A DNA stretch of 64,000 nucleotides. It comes from Oscillospiraceae bacterium. GTDB taxonomy: Bacteria > Bacillota > Clostridia > Oscillospirales > Oscillospiraceae. A program made the position numbers and the translations under genes. Shown here in pieces: positions 42,909-52,000 of this stretch. The stretch lies in the NCBI GenBank assembly GCA_902790375.1, contig CADARY010000004.1, forward strand, positions 38,777 to 102,776, read 5' to 3'. A model generated the notes under the pieces. It was not told the origin of the DNA and searched no databases. It saw only the letters and a list, made by a program, of their open reading frames with translations. Each line of letters starts with the position of its first letter. The first letter of the stretch is position 1.

Positions 42909-43065
42909 CGATCCTTTCTGCGCCGGAGCGGTACAGGGAAAAACTCACGTGCGTTTTCTTTCATGCTCTGACCTCGACAGGGAGTATGTTCCGTGCCGCA
43001 GCATATCACAGCCGGGGGGCGGGATGCAAGCTCTGCCGGAAAAACCGGCGAAGCGGCGCCCTCGC

Positions 43066-43093
43066 TTGACAGCTGAAAAAAAGCTGTTATAAT
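43066..43093 (+). promoter_or_regulatory. Consensus promoter of gtrA-like/glycosyltransferase operon
   Basis: TTGACA (43066-43071) and TATAAT (43088-43093), both perfect, with a 16-base spacer and extended TGT before the -10. By sequence it is among the strongest in the window. Confidence 0.8.
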
Positions 43094-43127
43094 GACCACT
43101 CGACTGCACAAATGGGAGTATGTGGAT

Positions 43128-43658
43128 ATGTCCCTTCTGAAAAAGCTGGACGCGCGGTTCGGCGATCATGCGCTCTGGCAATACGTCAAATTCAATCTGG
43201 TCTCCACGAGCATCACGCTCCTGCAGCTCCTGCTCGCCAATCTCCTGCCGCTGCTCTTTGACGGGGTGACAGCGAAGCTGCCGGCGTTTCTGAGGCCGGT
43301 GTTCCGGCCGGAGGTGCTGTTCGAGGGGCCATCGCCCTATGTGGTGGACGGAGTGGTCACCTGGGGCTTTGTGCTGCCCTTTTTCCTCTCCAACTTCATC
43401 GCCAATATCTACGGCTACTATATGAATATGAAAACCACCTTTCGCGGAAAAGGGAGCCGCGCAGGCTTCGTGCTGTATCTTGCGGTCCTCACGCTGCTGA
43501 TCCTGTTTTCCACCTGGCTGCAGGGCTATGTGACCGCAAAGCTCAGCGTGACGCCGCTTGCGGATTTCGCGCGGACGATCGCCGCCATGCTGGCAGGCTT
43601 TGTGCAGGTGGCTGTCCTGTTTCCGCTGGAAAAATTCGTACTGTTCAGGAAGGATTGA
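43128..43658 (+). CDS. GtrA-like membrane protein
   Basis: A 176-residue protein with four hydrophobic helices of the GtrA kind: WQYVKFNLVSTSITLLQLLLA opens it, NFIANIYGYYMNMKTTFRGKG is the typical loop before helix three, and it ends FPLEKFVLFRKD. GtrA-like proteins are thought to move lipid-linked sugars across the membrane for surface glycosylation, usually with a glycosyltransferase in the same operon, as here. The loop after helix two is longer than usual. The ATG at 43128 has GGGAG 9 bases upstream; the upstream in-frame ATG lies within the promoter. It ends 4 bp before the glycosyltransferase. Confidence 0.78.
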   Translation: MSLLKKLDARFGDHALWQYVKFNLVSTSITLLQLLLANLLPLLFDGVTAKLPAFLRPVFRPEVLFEGPSPYVVDGVVTWGFVLPFFLSNFIANIYGYYMNMKTTFRGKGSRAGFVLYLAVLTLLILFSTWLQGYVTAKLSVTPLADFARTIAAMLAGFVQVAVLFPLEKFVLFRKD

Positions 43659-43662
43659 GTGC

Positions 43663-44979
43663 ATGAAAAAGGTCAGTGTCATCGTTCCGGTCTATAACGG
43701 AGAAAAGCGCCTGAAGCGCTGCGTGGAGAGCATCCTCAACCAGGATTACCCGGAGCTGGAGCTGATCGCCGTGGACGACGGGAGCAGCGACGGCTCCTGG
43801 GAGATCCTGTGCGCCTGCGCTGAAAAGGACGGGCGCGTGAGGATCTTCCACAAGGAAAACGGCGGGGTGTCCTCCGCGCGCAACCGGGGCCTGGATGAGG
43901 CCTGCGGAGACTATGTGCAGTTTGTGGATGTGGACGACTGGCTGCCCATGGACGCCACAAAGCTGCTTGTGCGCGAGCTGGAGAAGACGGATGCCCAGCT
44001 TGTCGTGGGGGACTTCTACCGGGTGGTCAACATGAACGCGGCCGAAAAGGGACCCATCGAAAAGGGCGGTGTGCTTACAAAGCAGGCCTACGCCGACAAG
44101 ATGCTGCTGGGCCCGGCAGACCTCTATTTCGGCGTCCTGTGGAATAAGCTCTATCGTCGGGAGCTGATCGAACGGCACCATGTACGCATGGATGAGAACA
44201 TCAGCTACAGCGAGGACATGATCTTCAACCTTGAGTACCTCCTGCATGTGGACTCGGTGGCCATTCTCAAGGCGCCGGTCTACTATTACCAGTACACCAA
44301 GGGCTCCCTTGTTGATCAGAGCATGAATCTCAGCAGCACGGTGAGAATGAAGACCAGCGTCATCGGCTATTACAACAATTTTTTCAAGAACACCTTTGAC
44401 GCCCAAAGCTATCAGCAGCGCCTGCCCGTGGTGTACAGCTATCTGCTGGCTGTGAGCCGGGACAGTCTTGCCCTGCCCTTTGCCCACGGCACCCGCAGGC
44501 TGGGGGAGGACGGCGGCTTGTCTGCTCAGGCGGCCGCGGCTGTCGTGCAGATCCCCATGCAATGCGCGGCTCTCACCGAAAGGCTGATTCAGCGCTATCT
44601 GGAGACGCTTGCCCGCAAGACGGGGCTTGAGAGAAACGCGCTCGTGCTTTTATATCTGCTGGAAAAGCTGCCCGAGCCCTGTTCGGCGGATACGCTCGGC
44701 AGGCTTGCGGGCCTGGGAAAAGACGCGGTCGGCATGGCGCTGAACCAGCTGCTGTCCAAAGGTCTGGTGGAACGCAGCGACACGCGCATCGGTTTTCGGG
44801 CGCCTGAGCTGCGCGAGGAGTTCCGCCAGCTTGACCGTGACTTTGATGCGCTGCGCTTCGAGAGCTTCACCCCCGAGCAGATCAGCATCTACCGGGAACT
44901 GGAGGGCCGTATGAGCGCAAATATTCTCCGCCGCCTGCAGGGGGAGAATGCGGAAACGGGAAAGGACCAGAGCCCGTAA
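43663..44979 (+). CDS. Family 2 glycosyltransferase fused to MarR-like winged helix
   Basis: A 438-residue protein. Residues 1-235 are a GT-A glycosyltransferase: VSVIVPVYNGEKRL at the start, SILNQDYPELELIAVDDGSSDGS, ENGGVSSARNRGL, and the metal-binding DVDD at 89-92, with YSEDMIFN near 182. Residues about 303-427 look like a MarR-type DNA-binding domain: ALVLLYLLEKL, CSADTLGRLAGLGKDAVGMA, LNQLLSKGLVERSDTRI (wing) and the dimer helix FTPEQISIYRELEGRMSANIL. There is no frameshift; the frame is open throughout. Such a fusion is not one I know. A surface-sugar enzyme that also binds DNA, or a decayed regulator used as a dimer module, are both possible. The start is fixed by AGGAAGGA upstream. 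Confidence 0.8.
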   Translation: MKKVSVIVPVYNGEKRLKRCVESILNQDYPELELIAVDDGSSDGSWEILCACAEKDGRVRIFHKENGGVSSARNRGLDEACGDYVQFVDVDDWLPMDATKLLVRELEKTDAQLVVGDFYRVVNMNAAEKGPIEKGGVLTKQAYADKMLLGPADLYFGVLWNKLYRRELIERHHVRMDENISYSEDMIFNLEYLLHVDSVAILKAPVYYYQYTKGSLVDQSMNLSSTVRMKTSVIGYYNNFFKNTFDAQSYQQRLPVVYSYLLAVSRDSLALPFAHGTRRLGEDGGLSAQAAAAVVQIPMQCAALTERLIQRYLETLARKTGLERNALVLLYLLEKLPEPCSADTLGRLAGLGKDAVGMALNQLLSKGLVERSDTRIGFRAPELREEFRQLDRDFDALRFESFTPEQISIYRELEGRMSANILRRLQGENAETGKDQSP

Positions 44980-45002
44980 TTACGGGCCGCGCTGCGTCAA
45001 AT

Positions 45003-45042
45003 GAAAAGGGGAGCCATCCGCTGTGGATGGCTCTCCTCTTTT
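45003..45042. terminator. Bidirectional terminator between glycosyltransferase and VWA genes
   Basis: AAAAGGGGAGCCATCC and GGATGGCTCTCCTCTTTT form a long stem with A and T runs, between convergent genes. Confidence 0.85.
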
Positions 45043-45059
45043 CTCTGGATATGCCGGCA

Positions 45060-47762
45060 TTACTTCTTGCCGAAGTTATTCAGGAGCGTGATCGCCGATG
45101 CGGGCGCCACCACCGCAAGCCCGATGCCGAGTATAAGCCAGGTCATGTTCTTCTCCGTGAGCGTCACGGGGATCTCCGCGCTCAGACCCAGGGCATCCGT
45201 CGCTGTGACGGTGAACGCTGCCTCGCCGAGACCACGGCAGTCTGCCTTCAGCACACCGTCCTCGATTTTCACAGCGCCGTTATAATCGTCCGAGAGCGCA
45301 TAGCTGAGCGCCGTTCCCTTGGGGTCTTCAAAGAGAGCGCCGAGCTCCTGCTCCCAGGTGCCCTTCTGGAAAAGCCCGGTCCTCACGGTCTCGTTGATGC
45401 CGTCGCTCTTCGCCGCGGGAGCGGGGAAGTGCAGGGAGAAGGGGAGCGCGCTGCTGAAGCCATGGGCGTCCGTCGCCGTTACGGTGAAGGAGGCTTCCTC
45501 TCTGCCGTCGGGCCGCACGTTCAGCACGCCGTTTTCGATCGTCACCGACCCGCCCAGATCATCGGAGAGCGTATACTGGAGGCCGTTCCCGGCGGGATCG
45601 TCAAAGAGCGTGTCCAATCTGAGCTCCCAGTGATCCCCGGCAAAGCTCCCGCTTGAAACGGGGTCGGAGACCTCGGTACTCTTCGCCTCAGGGATGGCCA
45701 CGGAGAGCGAGAGGGGGAGCTCTGCTGTGGTTCCTTCGGCGTTCGCTGCCGTCACGGTGAAGTCGGCATTGCCGCCGAGCGCTTCGAGATCCACGCGCAG
45801 CACGCCGTTTTCGATCCTGACTGCGCCGCCCAGATCGTCAGACAGGGTATAGGTACAATCATCGGCGGAGGCAAAGCATTCCTCAAGCGCCAGCTCCCAG
45901 ACCCCGTCCTGCAGGGCGCCGAGAGCGGTCGGGTCCGTGCCCTCCGTCAGCTTTGCCACAGGCGTCGGTATCGGCGTGGGTACAGGCGTGGGTACAGGCG
46001 TGGGTTCGGGCGTGGGTACAGGCGTGGGCTTGGGCGTAGGTACAGGCGTGGGCTCGGGCGTAGGTACAGGCGTGGGCTCGGGCGTAGGTACAGGCGCGGG
46101 CTCGGGCGTAGGTACAGGCGCGGGCTCGGGCGTAGGTACAGGCGCGGGCTCGGGCACGTCGAGATCAAAGGGGAGCGTAACGCTCTGCCCGTAGGAGTCG
46201 GTGGCGGTCACGGTGAAAGGCGCTGCCTCACTGAGCTTCACGCGCAGCACACCGTCCACGATCTCCGCCGCCCCGCCGAGATCGTCCGAAAGCGTGTAGC
46301 TGAGCGCGCCGCCCTTGGGATCGTCAAAGAGCTCGTCCAGCGGAACCTCCCACACGTTATCGCTGACGCTGCCGAGCTCCGAATAAGTGGAAACAAGGCT
46401 CTCTTTTGCTGCGGGGAGGGGGACCAGAACCTGGGCGGCAAGCGGATTGGACAGAAGATCGAAGTCGGACAGATCCACAACGGCGGTCAGCTCGTAGCGT
46501 CCGCCCCGGTCAAAGCTGAGCTCACAGAGATACCTGCCGTCTTCCAGGGTCATGGGATACGTCGCCGTCTCACCCGTGTCGAGATCCCGGACACTCAGCG
46601 TGCAGGCGATGTCTCGCAGCTTCTCGTCCGGGACGAGGCCATCCGTGTCGCTGACATGGGCGGCGACGCGGATGGGCTTCAGGACCTCAAGAGAATCCAT
46701 GGCCGACTCGCAGGAGAGCGCAACGCTCATGCTGGCGTTATAGATCATGCAAACATCGATGGAGTCGCCGGGATTGCCGCTGAGCGCGACCTTCCATTCC
46801 CCGGCTGCGGGCTCGGGAATCTTGGCCAGCAGGAAACGGGAGGTTTCCAGAATGTGCCCGTCAATGCTGTAGTCCTTCCCGTCCGGCCCGGTGATGCGCA
46901 GACTTGCGGGATCGACGGAGGCACCGTCATGCTCGATGACGATGTTGACCTCCTCCGCCCCGAGGGACGGGACCGTAAAGGCGGCTTCCATCTCGCCGTG
47001 CTCCGAAAAGTCGACCCGGTGCGCGCTGTTATACTCGGTCCGGTTGATGATCGAATAGAAACGCCCGAAGGCCGTCGTCAGATCCCCGGGGGCGGAGACC
47101 GTCTCCACCTGGCCCAGAGTGCCGTCGGTGAAGAAGCGCAGCTCCTGCTCCCCGTTTCGGGCCATGCCGTTTACGTTCAGGAGGATGCCGTGGATCGTGA
47201 TGCCGTTTGCCTGCGCCGTCTCCAGCGCCTTCCGGGCGGCCTGTCCGGACTGCTCGCGCAGGATGGTGGAGCCGCCGGAGGTGAAATCGGTCATGCCGTC
47301 GGTCAGCAGCAGGATCGTGCAGGGCAGGCCGTTCTTCTCCCGCATACCGCCGAGCTCCTCCGTCGCCCGCAGCATGGCCGACCCGATGTCGGTATCGTAG
47401 CTGGGACGGAGCGCCTCTGCCGCCTCCACGAGGGCCTTCTTGTCCTCCATGCTGTTGATGGGCTGCAGGCCCGAATCATAGCGGATCGCCTCGTCAAAGG
47501 CGATCACGCCGACGTTGTTGCCCTTTTCGGTCAGAAGTCCGAGAAAGAGCCGCATGGCGTCAAAGCGCAGCCCGTCGGGGTCGGTCCCGATGCCGTTCAT
47601 GTCGCGAAGACTCCCGCTCTTATCCATGACCAGCACAACATTATAGCGGTTGGCAAGAGAGATATTCTCCTCCGCATCGGCTGCGACAGGACACAAACGC
47701 ATGAGTGTAAACAGAAAGACGGAAGCGAGAAGGGACGCAAGCAGTTTCTGCATTCTTTTCAT
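45060..47762 (-). CDS. Exported VWA protein with cadherin-like repeats and C-terminal membrane anchor
   Basis: A 900-residue protein. A signal peptide (to about residue 30, ending PVAADA) is followed by a von Willebrand A domain with the MIDAS motif [12 protein letters not shown] (about 43-54) and [10 protein letters not shown]. After an unassigned beta region come four copies of a cadherin-like domain, each with a core like [15 protein letters not shown] and FTVTATD. A Pro-rich linker of PEPTPVPT-type repeats separates copies one and two. The end is one transmembrane helix, [20 protein letters not shown], then NNFGKK, with no LPXTG, so it stays membrane-anchored. VWA-MIDAS domains usually bind ligands through a metal ion. 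Adhesin or wall-sensing are possible roles. GGAGG precedes the ATG at 47762. Confidence 0.85.
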   Translation of the reverse strand: MKRMQKLLASLLASVFLFTLMRLCPVAADAEENISLANRYNVVLVMDKSGSLRDMNGIGTDPDGLRFDAMRLFLGLLTEKGNNVGVIAFDEAIRYDSGLQPINSMEDKKALVEAAEALRPSYDTDIGSAMLRATEELGGMREKNGLPCTILLLTDGMTDFTSGGSTILREQSGQAARKALETAQANGITIHGILLNVNGMARNGEQELRFFTDGTLGQVETVSAPGDLTTAFGRFYSIINRTEYNSAHRVDFSEHGEMEAAFTVPSLGAEEVNIVIEHDGASVDPASLRITGPDGKDYSIDGHILETSRFLLAKIPEPAAGEWKVALSGNPGDSIDVCMIYNASMSVALSCESAMDSLEVLKPIRVAAHVSDTDGLVPDEKLRDIACTLSVRDLDTGETATYPMTLEDGRYLCELSFDRGGRYELTAVVDLSDFDLLSNPLAAQVLVPLPAAKESLVSTYSELGSVSDNVWEVPLDELFDDPKGGALSYTLSDDLGGAAEIVDGVLRVKLSEAAPFTVTATDSYGQSVTLPFDLDVPEPAPVPTPEPAPVPTPEPAPVPTPEPTPVPTPEPTPVPTPKPTPVPTPEPTPVPTPVPTPIPTPVAKLTEGTDPTALGALQDGVWELALEECFASADDCTYTLSDDLGGAVRIENGVLRVDLEALGGNADFTVTAANAEGTTAELPLSLSVAIPEAKSTEVSDPVSSGSFAGDHWELRLDTLFDDPAGNGLQYTLSDDLGGSVTIENGVLNVRPDGREEASFTVTATDAHGFSSALPFSLHFPAPAAKSDGINETVRTGLFQKGTWEQELGALFEDPKGTALSYALSDDYNGAVKIEDGVLKADCRGLGEAAFTVTATDALGLSAEIPVTLTEKNMTWLILGIGLAVVAPASAITLLNNFGKK
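45958..46155. repeat. Tandem repeat encoding PEPTPVPT linker
   Basis: Imperfect 24-bp units (GGCGTAGGTACAGGCGTGGG type on the plus strand) within the VWA gene, about eight units, coding on the minus strand for alternating PEP(T/A)PVPT. Such arrays change length easily. Confidence 0.85.
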
Positions 47763-47839
47763 GGTGCGCTGAGCCTCCTTTTTCAGCCTGCCGGGCCACA
47801 TGCCATGACTGCGGACGCAGGCTGAACTGATTTTATATA

Positions 47840-47868
47840 ATTCTATTGTTTCAACAGAGATTTGTCAA
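47840..47868 (-). promoter_or_regulatory. Promoter of VWA gene
   Basis: On the minus strand TTGACA (plus 47863-47868), 17-base spacer, TAGAAT (plus 47840-47845), about 80 bp before the start. Confidence 0.7.
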
Positions 47869-47916
47869 GAAAGATGATTGCCTGAAAGCTGCCGCATCCG
47901 CGCAGGAAGGACAAAA

Positions 47917-49353
47917 TCAGGTCTTTCTCCTTTTGATCCCGGTGCGCCTGTAGTATTCTGTCTTTTCCGCGTACATGCGCTCGTCGGAGATACGGCTGAG
48001 GTCCGCGACGTTTTCCGAGGGGAACTCCCGGGCGGAGGCATAACCGCAGGAGATGGAGAGCTTGTCGACGAGTTCTCCCTTCCATTCGGCAACGGCCTTG
48101 TTCAGCTCCTCGCGCGCCTGGTCAAGCTGGCTCTCGCTGATGTGCAGCATGGCGGCAAACTCGTCTCCGCCGATACGGTAGATTTTGCCGTAACGCCCAA
48201 AGCATTTGCGCAGGCAGTCCGCCGTACCTCGGATCAGCTCGTCCCCGGCAGCGTGTCCCAGCGTATCGTTGGTCGTTTTGAGGCCGTTGATGTCCATGAT
48301 CGCATAGACGAAGTTCTCGTCCAGGGCGTTTGCCATCAATCGTGCCTTTTCTTCTTCAAAGGCTCTGCGATTGAAAAGCTGCGTATCCTGATCCCGCAGC
48401 GAGGCGTTGGTCAGCGCGGCGGTACGCATGGAGATGATCCGAAGCGTCAGGATGAGAATGATCATGATGAACACAAACAGGGCGATATTCAGCAGGATCA
48501 TGTTGAAGGTCTCCTCCTGGATGCCGCTCCCGTCGCTCTCCACCACCAGGTACCAGTCCAGCTTTTCCAGGTATTTGCTGACCGCGATCTTCCCGCCGCC
48601 CAGGTCATGATACACATAATCGCCGCTGGGACTGAGCTTCAAATCGTTCTCATACCTGGTGAGAAGCCTGCCCTCCTCCGTATCCACCTGGATCTGCCCG
48701 GCGGTGTCGAGCAGCATGATCTTGACCTGATGCTCCTTCTCCAGACTGAGGAACAGATCGTGGCTCTGGTGCATATGCATGCCGACGCCGCACACGCCCA
48801 GAAAGGTTCCGGCGCGATCCCGTATGGCGGTGTCGACAAAGACGGCCCAGGTGTCCTGGCTCTGCTCATCAAAGCCGACGTCCAGATCATAGTCGGTATG
48901 TTTATTCAGAAATTGCCCGTACCAGTAATCATGCTCGTCGTGCTCTGGGTCCACGATCTTGCTCAGACCGTCGAAATTATAATAGCGCCTGGTGGCGTCG
49001 GAAATCACGTAGACTGATTCATAGCGGAACCCGTCGCGGATCCCGGAGAGATATTCCTGAAAGGCGGCGGTGCTCTCCGCTTCGGGTACGTTCTTCTCGT
49101 TCTGCAGCGCCTTGATCAGAAAGCTGTCTCTTGCCATGGCAAGCCCCAGCGTGACCGGCTCGTTCAGCTCGCTGCTGATGGAGTCGTATATGCGGGCTGC
49201 CATCATTCTGCTCAGCTCCCGCGTGTTGCGCCGGCTCATGACGCTCAGAGACCAGAGAGAGACAAAGGTGGAAAGCAGGAAGCTGACCAGCACGATGGCA
49301 AAGGTCAGTCTGGTTACTGTATTTTTAGTGAATGTAAAATGATGCTGAAGCAT
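47917..49353 (-). CDS. Cache-type sensor diguanylate cyclase
   Basis: A 478-residue membrane protein. Transmembrane helix one is at about 17-38, followed by an extracytoplasmic dCache-like sensor to about 280 (YESVYVISDATRRYYNF, then DTWAVFVDTAIRDRAGTFLGVCGVGM), transmembrane helix two at about 283-307 (MILLNIALFVFIMIILILTL), and a GGDEF domain. The active site reads YRIGGDEFAAM, intact. The I-site position has GRYG instead of RxxD, so feedback inhibition may be lost. It should make cyclic di-GMP in response to a small extracellular ligand. It lies upstream of the VWA gene on the same strand but has its own promoter; the VWA gene also has its own. Confidence 0.9.
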   Translation of the reverse strand: MLQHHFTFTKNTVTRLTFAIVLVSFLLSTFVSLWSLSVMSRRNTRELSRMMAARIYDSISSELNEPVTLGLAMARDSFLIKALQNEKNVPEAESTAAFQEYLSGIRDGFRYESVYVISDATRRYYNFDGLSKIVDPEHDEHDYWYGQFLNKHTDYDLDVGFDEQSQDTWAVFVDTAIRDRAGTFLGVCGVGMHMHQSHDLFLSLEKEHQVKIMLLDTAGQIQVDTEEGRLLTRYENDLKLSPSGDYVYHDLGGGKIAVSKYLEKLDWYLVVESDGSGIQEETFNMILLNIALFVFIMIILILTLRIISMRTAALTNASLRDQDTQLFNRRAFEEEKARLMANALDENFVYAIMDINGLKTTNDTLGHAAGDELIRGTADCLRKCFGRYGKIYRIGGDEFAAMLHISESQLDQAREELNKAVAEWKGELVDKLSISCGYASAREFPSENVADLSRISDERMYAEKTEYYRRTGIKRRKT

Positions 49354-49442
49354 ATGCTCACTTCTTTTCTTTTGAATTTTCGGCCGAACCGCGGCTCTTT
49401 TTCTTTTTATAAGAGACAGGAATGAAATCTTTATCCAGCATA

Positions 49443-49472
49443 ATCATACCACGGGGCGGAATACTTTGACAA
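49443..49472 (-). promoter_or_regulatory. Promoter of Cache-GGDEF gene
   Basis: On the minus strand TTGTCA (plus 49467-49472), 18-base spacer, TATGAT (plus 49443-49448) with extended TGG. Confidence 0.6.
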
Positions 49473-49577
49473 GCCGGAATATTCACCGAACCTGAGTCGG
49501 AAAAAGCCCGAGGACGGAAGCGCGTCCGAGGCCGCCGACCGTTTATCCCCGTTTTCCTACCGCTTGCGCCAAAACCG

Positions 49578-49605
49578 TTGACAGACAATTGCGCATCGGT
49601 ACAAT
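49578..49605 (+). promoter_or_regulatory. Promoter of the BspA-like/LytTR locus
   Basis: TTGACA (49578-49583), 16-base spacer, TACAAT (49600-49605), about 70 bp before the ATG at 49674. Candidate LytTR half-sites stand just upstream. Confidence 0.7.
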
Positions 49606-49673
49606 GAAAACAGAGGCTTTCCTGCCTTGCATTTCGGGAAACAGACTGCTGTATCAGAAAGGAGAATGCACCC

Positions 49674-51047
49674 ATGACAAAACGAATCCTTGCCCTCGCG
49701 ATTGTGCTGGTGATGTGCCTGAGCCTTCTGCCTGTGAGCGCGATGGCTTTCAGTCCGGACATCTTCAAGCCGAAAATCCGTAAAGCCGAGTTCAAAGTGC
49801 CGCTCAAAATTGCAGACGGTTCAAGAGCCCTTCCCCTCAAATTGCATTTCAATGCTTCTGAAAATCTCAGTGACCCGAAGGCTGTTTATTTCGTGGAGGG
49901 CACTTTGCAGGCTACGCTCCAGGACGGCAGAAAAGCCGAGAGCATCAGAGGCCTCGGCATGACGCTGAATGGGCCGGTGAAGCCTGACGTCCCCCTCGAC
50001 AGCAATATGTGGAGCTGGTCATGGTCTTCGACCGACTTTTCCGGCACAGGCATCGCCTATTTTGAGATACCGCTGCTGGAGGATGGCGAGACCCAGACCG
50101 TCGAAAAGAGCCTCGCCACAGGGCTGACCGAGGTCAACGGCCTCAAGGTCGGCGATCAGGTCACAGTCCAGCTTGAGACCGTCGTGAATACCAGCAGCTT
50201 CCCACCGGCTGTCGTTGAGGAGCTGTTCCCGGACGGCCCCTATGTGAAGTCCGACCCGATCACCTTCACCATCGAGGACGAGAGCAAGTACCCCAAGACG
50301 ATCACGCCCGGCCAGGAAGCGTGGATAGCCGAACTGCCCGAGGTCCGGACCTTCACCTATGACCGGAAGGAGCATCAGGGCGTGGTATCGGGCGAAGGTT
50401 ACACGGTCGAAGGCGATTTTTCCGCCACTAACGCTGGAGACTACACGTGCTTTGCTGTTCTGGATCCGGGCTGGATATGGTCTGACGGCACCACCTCCCC
50501 CCTGACTGTTCTGTGGCAAATCGAACCCGCAGTAATCAGCGATGTGACACTGGACAACAATGCCTTTGCCTATGACGGGACGAAGAAGGCTCCGCTCATC
50601 ACAGAGGTCAGGGCGGGCGGCCTTGTCCTGAAGCGGAACGAATGGAAAGTCGAAGGCACTGTATCGGAAACGGCGGTTGGAAAGCACAGTATGCTTGTCT
50701 CCTCCAAGAACCAGAACATCATCGGCTACCAGTCCGTGTCCTGGTCGATCGTGGAGCCCTGTTCCTATGAGCTCAGCCTGCCGCTGAATCTGACGAAGAT
50801 CGGCGAAGCTGCCTTTGCGGGGGACCGCTCCATCCCGTCGGCCTACGTCCCCGACACTGTCAGCGCCATCGGGGCGCGCGCCTTTGCCGACTGCACGAAT
50901 CTTTCGCAGCTGCGCCTGCCGAAGGACTGCGACATCGCCGACGGCGCCTTTGACGGCTGCACGGCGCTGACCACCGTTACGGCCCCTGCCGGCGGCACGG
51001 CGGAGAAATGGGCAAAGGAAAACGGCTGCACCTTCATAGCGGAGTGA
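49674..51047 (+). CDS. Exported BspA-like protein with MBG-type domains
   Basis: A 457-residue secreted protein. Signal peptide at 1-25 (LALAIVLVMCLSLLPVSAMA). An N-terminal beta domain with a Trp-rich stretch (MWSWSWSSTDF) is unassigned. The middle has two MBG-like modules (FTYDRKEHQGVV, then AFAYDGTKKAPLI). Residues about 375-457 form a short BspA-like leucine-rich repeat (LTKIGEAAFAG, IGARAFADCTNLSQLRLP) ending GGTAEKWAKENGCTFIAE. That ending matches the C-terminus of the 19.4-kb surface protein in style. No anchor is seen. GAAAGGAG precedes the ATG. A LytTR gene follows 20 bp later. Confidence 0.82.
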   Translation: MTKRILALAIVLVMCLSLLPVSAMAFSPDIFKPKIRKAEFKVPLKIADGSRALPLKLHFNASENLSDPKAVYFVEGTLQATLQDGRKAESIRGLGMTLNGPVKPDVPLDSNMWSWSWSSTDFSGTGIAYFEIPLLEDGETQTVEKSLATGLTEVNGLKVGDQVTVQLETVVNTSSFPPAVVEELFPDGPYVKSDPITFTIEDESKYPKTITPGQEAWIAELPEVRTFTYDRKEHQGVVSGEGYTVEGDFSATNAGDYTCFAVLDPGWIWSDGTTSPLTVLWQIEPAVISDVTLDNNAFAYDGTKKAPLITEVRAGGLVLKRNEWKVEGTVSETAVGKHSMLVSSKNQNIIGYQSVSWSIVEPCSYELSLPLNLTKIGEAAFAGDRSIPSAYVPDTVSAIGARAFADCTNLSQLRLPKDCDIADGAFDGCTALTTVTAPAGGTAEKWAKENGCTFIAE

Positions 51048-51067
51048 GAACGAAAAGAGACAGACAT

Positions 51068-51535
51068 ATGGCAAAGATCACGATACGTTTCGAGCCCGAT
51101 CCCGCCCTTGACCATATCGACGTTTTGATCCGCGCACGTGAGCAGGATGCGGAGGTGACGGCGCTGATGGAGCGGCTTTCCGGCCAGACGCCGGATACGA
51201 TCACGGTCTTTGACGGGGCAGGCAATTTCCGTACGCTTCCACAGGAGAGCATCCTGTCCGCCTTCGCCGAGGGGAAGCTCGTGACCATCGTCACCGAAAA
51301 CGGGAGCTGGTACACGCGCCGGACCCTGCAGAATCTGGAGGAAACGCTGGACAAAAGCCGCTTTCTCCGTGTATCCCGCCATGAGATCGTCAATCTCGAC
51401 AAGGTGCTGCGCTACGATTTTACCCTCGCCGGAACGCTGCGGCTGGAGCTTGCGGGCGGCCTGGAGACCTGGGCCTCCCGCCGCTGCATCCCGGCGATCC
51501 GCAAACGCCTGCTGGGAAAGGGGGGAGCGAGATGA
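51068..51535 (+). CDS. LytTR-family DNA-binding regulator
   Basis: A 155-residue protein: an N-terminal beta/alpha region (KITIRFEPDPALDHIDVLI) and a C-terminal LytTR domain (SWYTRRTLQNLEETL, FLRVSRHEIVNLDKV, then SRRCIPAIRKRLLG). The layout is that of the small stand-alone LytTR regulators paired with a DUF3021 membrane protein in Firmicutes, where the membrane partner inhibits the regulator. The overlapping next gene is exactly such a DUF3021 protein. The ATG at 51068 is chosen at the family N-terminus; its ribosome site is weak (AAAAGAGA). It probably controls this locus. Confidence 0.88.
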   Translation: MAKITIRFEPDPALDHIDVLIRAREQDAEVTALMERLSGQTPDTITVFDGAGNFRTLPQESILSAFAEGKLVTIVTENGSWYTRRTLQNLEETLDKSRFLRVSRHEIVNLDKVLRYDFTLAGTLRLELAGGLETWASRRCIPAIRKRLLGKGGAR

Positions 51536-51999
51536 AAAAGAAGCTTCTGATCCGCATTCTGCTCGGCTTCCTGTTGGGCATGGCGGCTATGCTTCTTGTC
51601 CCGGCCATCCTCAATGGAATCCCTGTCGGAACAGGGCTCTATTCGGACAAGCTGCTTGCCCGCGCCGGCAGCCCGGAGGCGGCAACAGTGCTGAGCCTGC
51701 TGGTGATGGGTGTGTTCGGATCGCTCTGTATGGGCGGCACACTCTTCTATGAGCTGGAAAACTGGCCGCTGGCCTGCGCGACTGCGGCGCATTATCTGCT
51801 GATGGCGCTGGGCTATCTGATCCCCAATTGGCTTTTATGCTGGGACATGCCCATAAAGCTGCTGCTGACCATTGAAGGTTTTATGGCACTCGGCTTTGTC
51901 TTGATCTGGCTGATCATGTACCTGCGTTGTAAGAGAGAAGTACAGGAGCTCAACGAATTGTTACAGATCCAAAGAAAAAAAGATTCGAGGAGAGAGTGA
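51532..51999 (+). CDS. DUF3021 membrane protein, partner of LytTR regulator
   Basis: A 155-residue protein with four transmembrane helices and a basic C-terminal tail (RCKREVQELNELLQIQRKK). The GGTLFYELENWPLACATAAHYLLM segment is the recognisable DUF3021 core. The start overlaps the LytTR stop (ATGA), so the two are coupled. In other Firmicutes such partners hold the LytTR protein inactive until a membrane signal arrives; the signal here is unknown. The next gene starts 1 bp after its stop. Confidence 0.85.
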   Translation: MKKKLLIRILLGFLLGMAAMLLVPAILNGIPVGTGLYSDKLLARAGSPEAATVLSLLVMGVFGSLCMGGTLFYELENWPLACATAAHYLLMALGYLIPNWLLCWDMPIKLLLTIEGFMALGFVLIWLIMYLRCKREVQELNELLQIQRKKDSRRE

Positions 52000-52000
52000 C

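Larger units (their letters stand above)
49354..49673. other. Divergent intergenic region with two promoters and possible LytTR sites
   Basis: 320 bp between divergent genes. It holds the minus-strand promoter of the Cache-GGDEF gene, a GC hairpin (GGACG/CGTCC, about 49512-49527), two ACCG(T/C)T-type half-sites 21 bp apart (49538 and 49559), and the plus-strand promoter of the exported BspA-like gene. Confidence 0.6.

Noticed and set aside
45937-46194. Val/Gly repeat frame on the plus strand, and possible CRISPR-like array
   Set aside because: It is the antisense of the PEPTPVPT linker. The units are contiguous coding repeats with no unique spacers, so not CRISPR.
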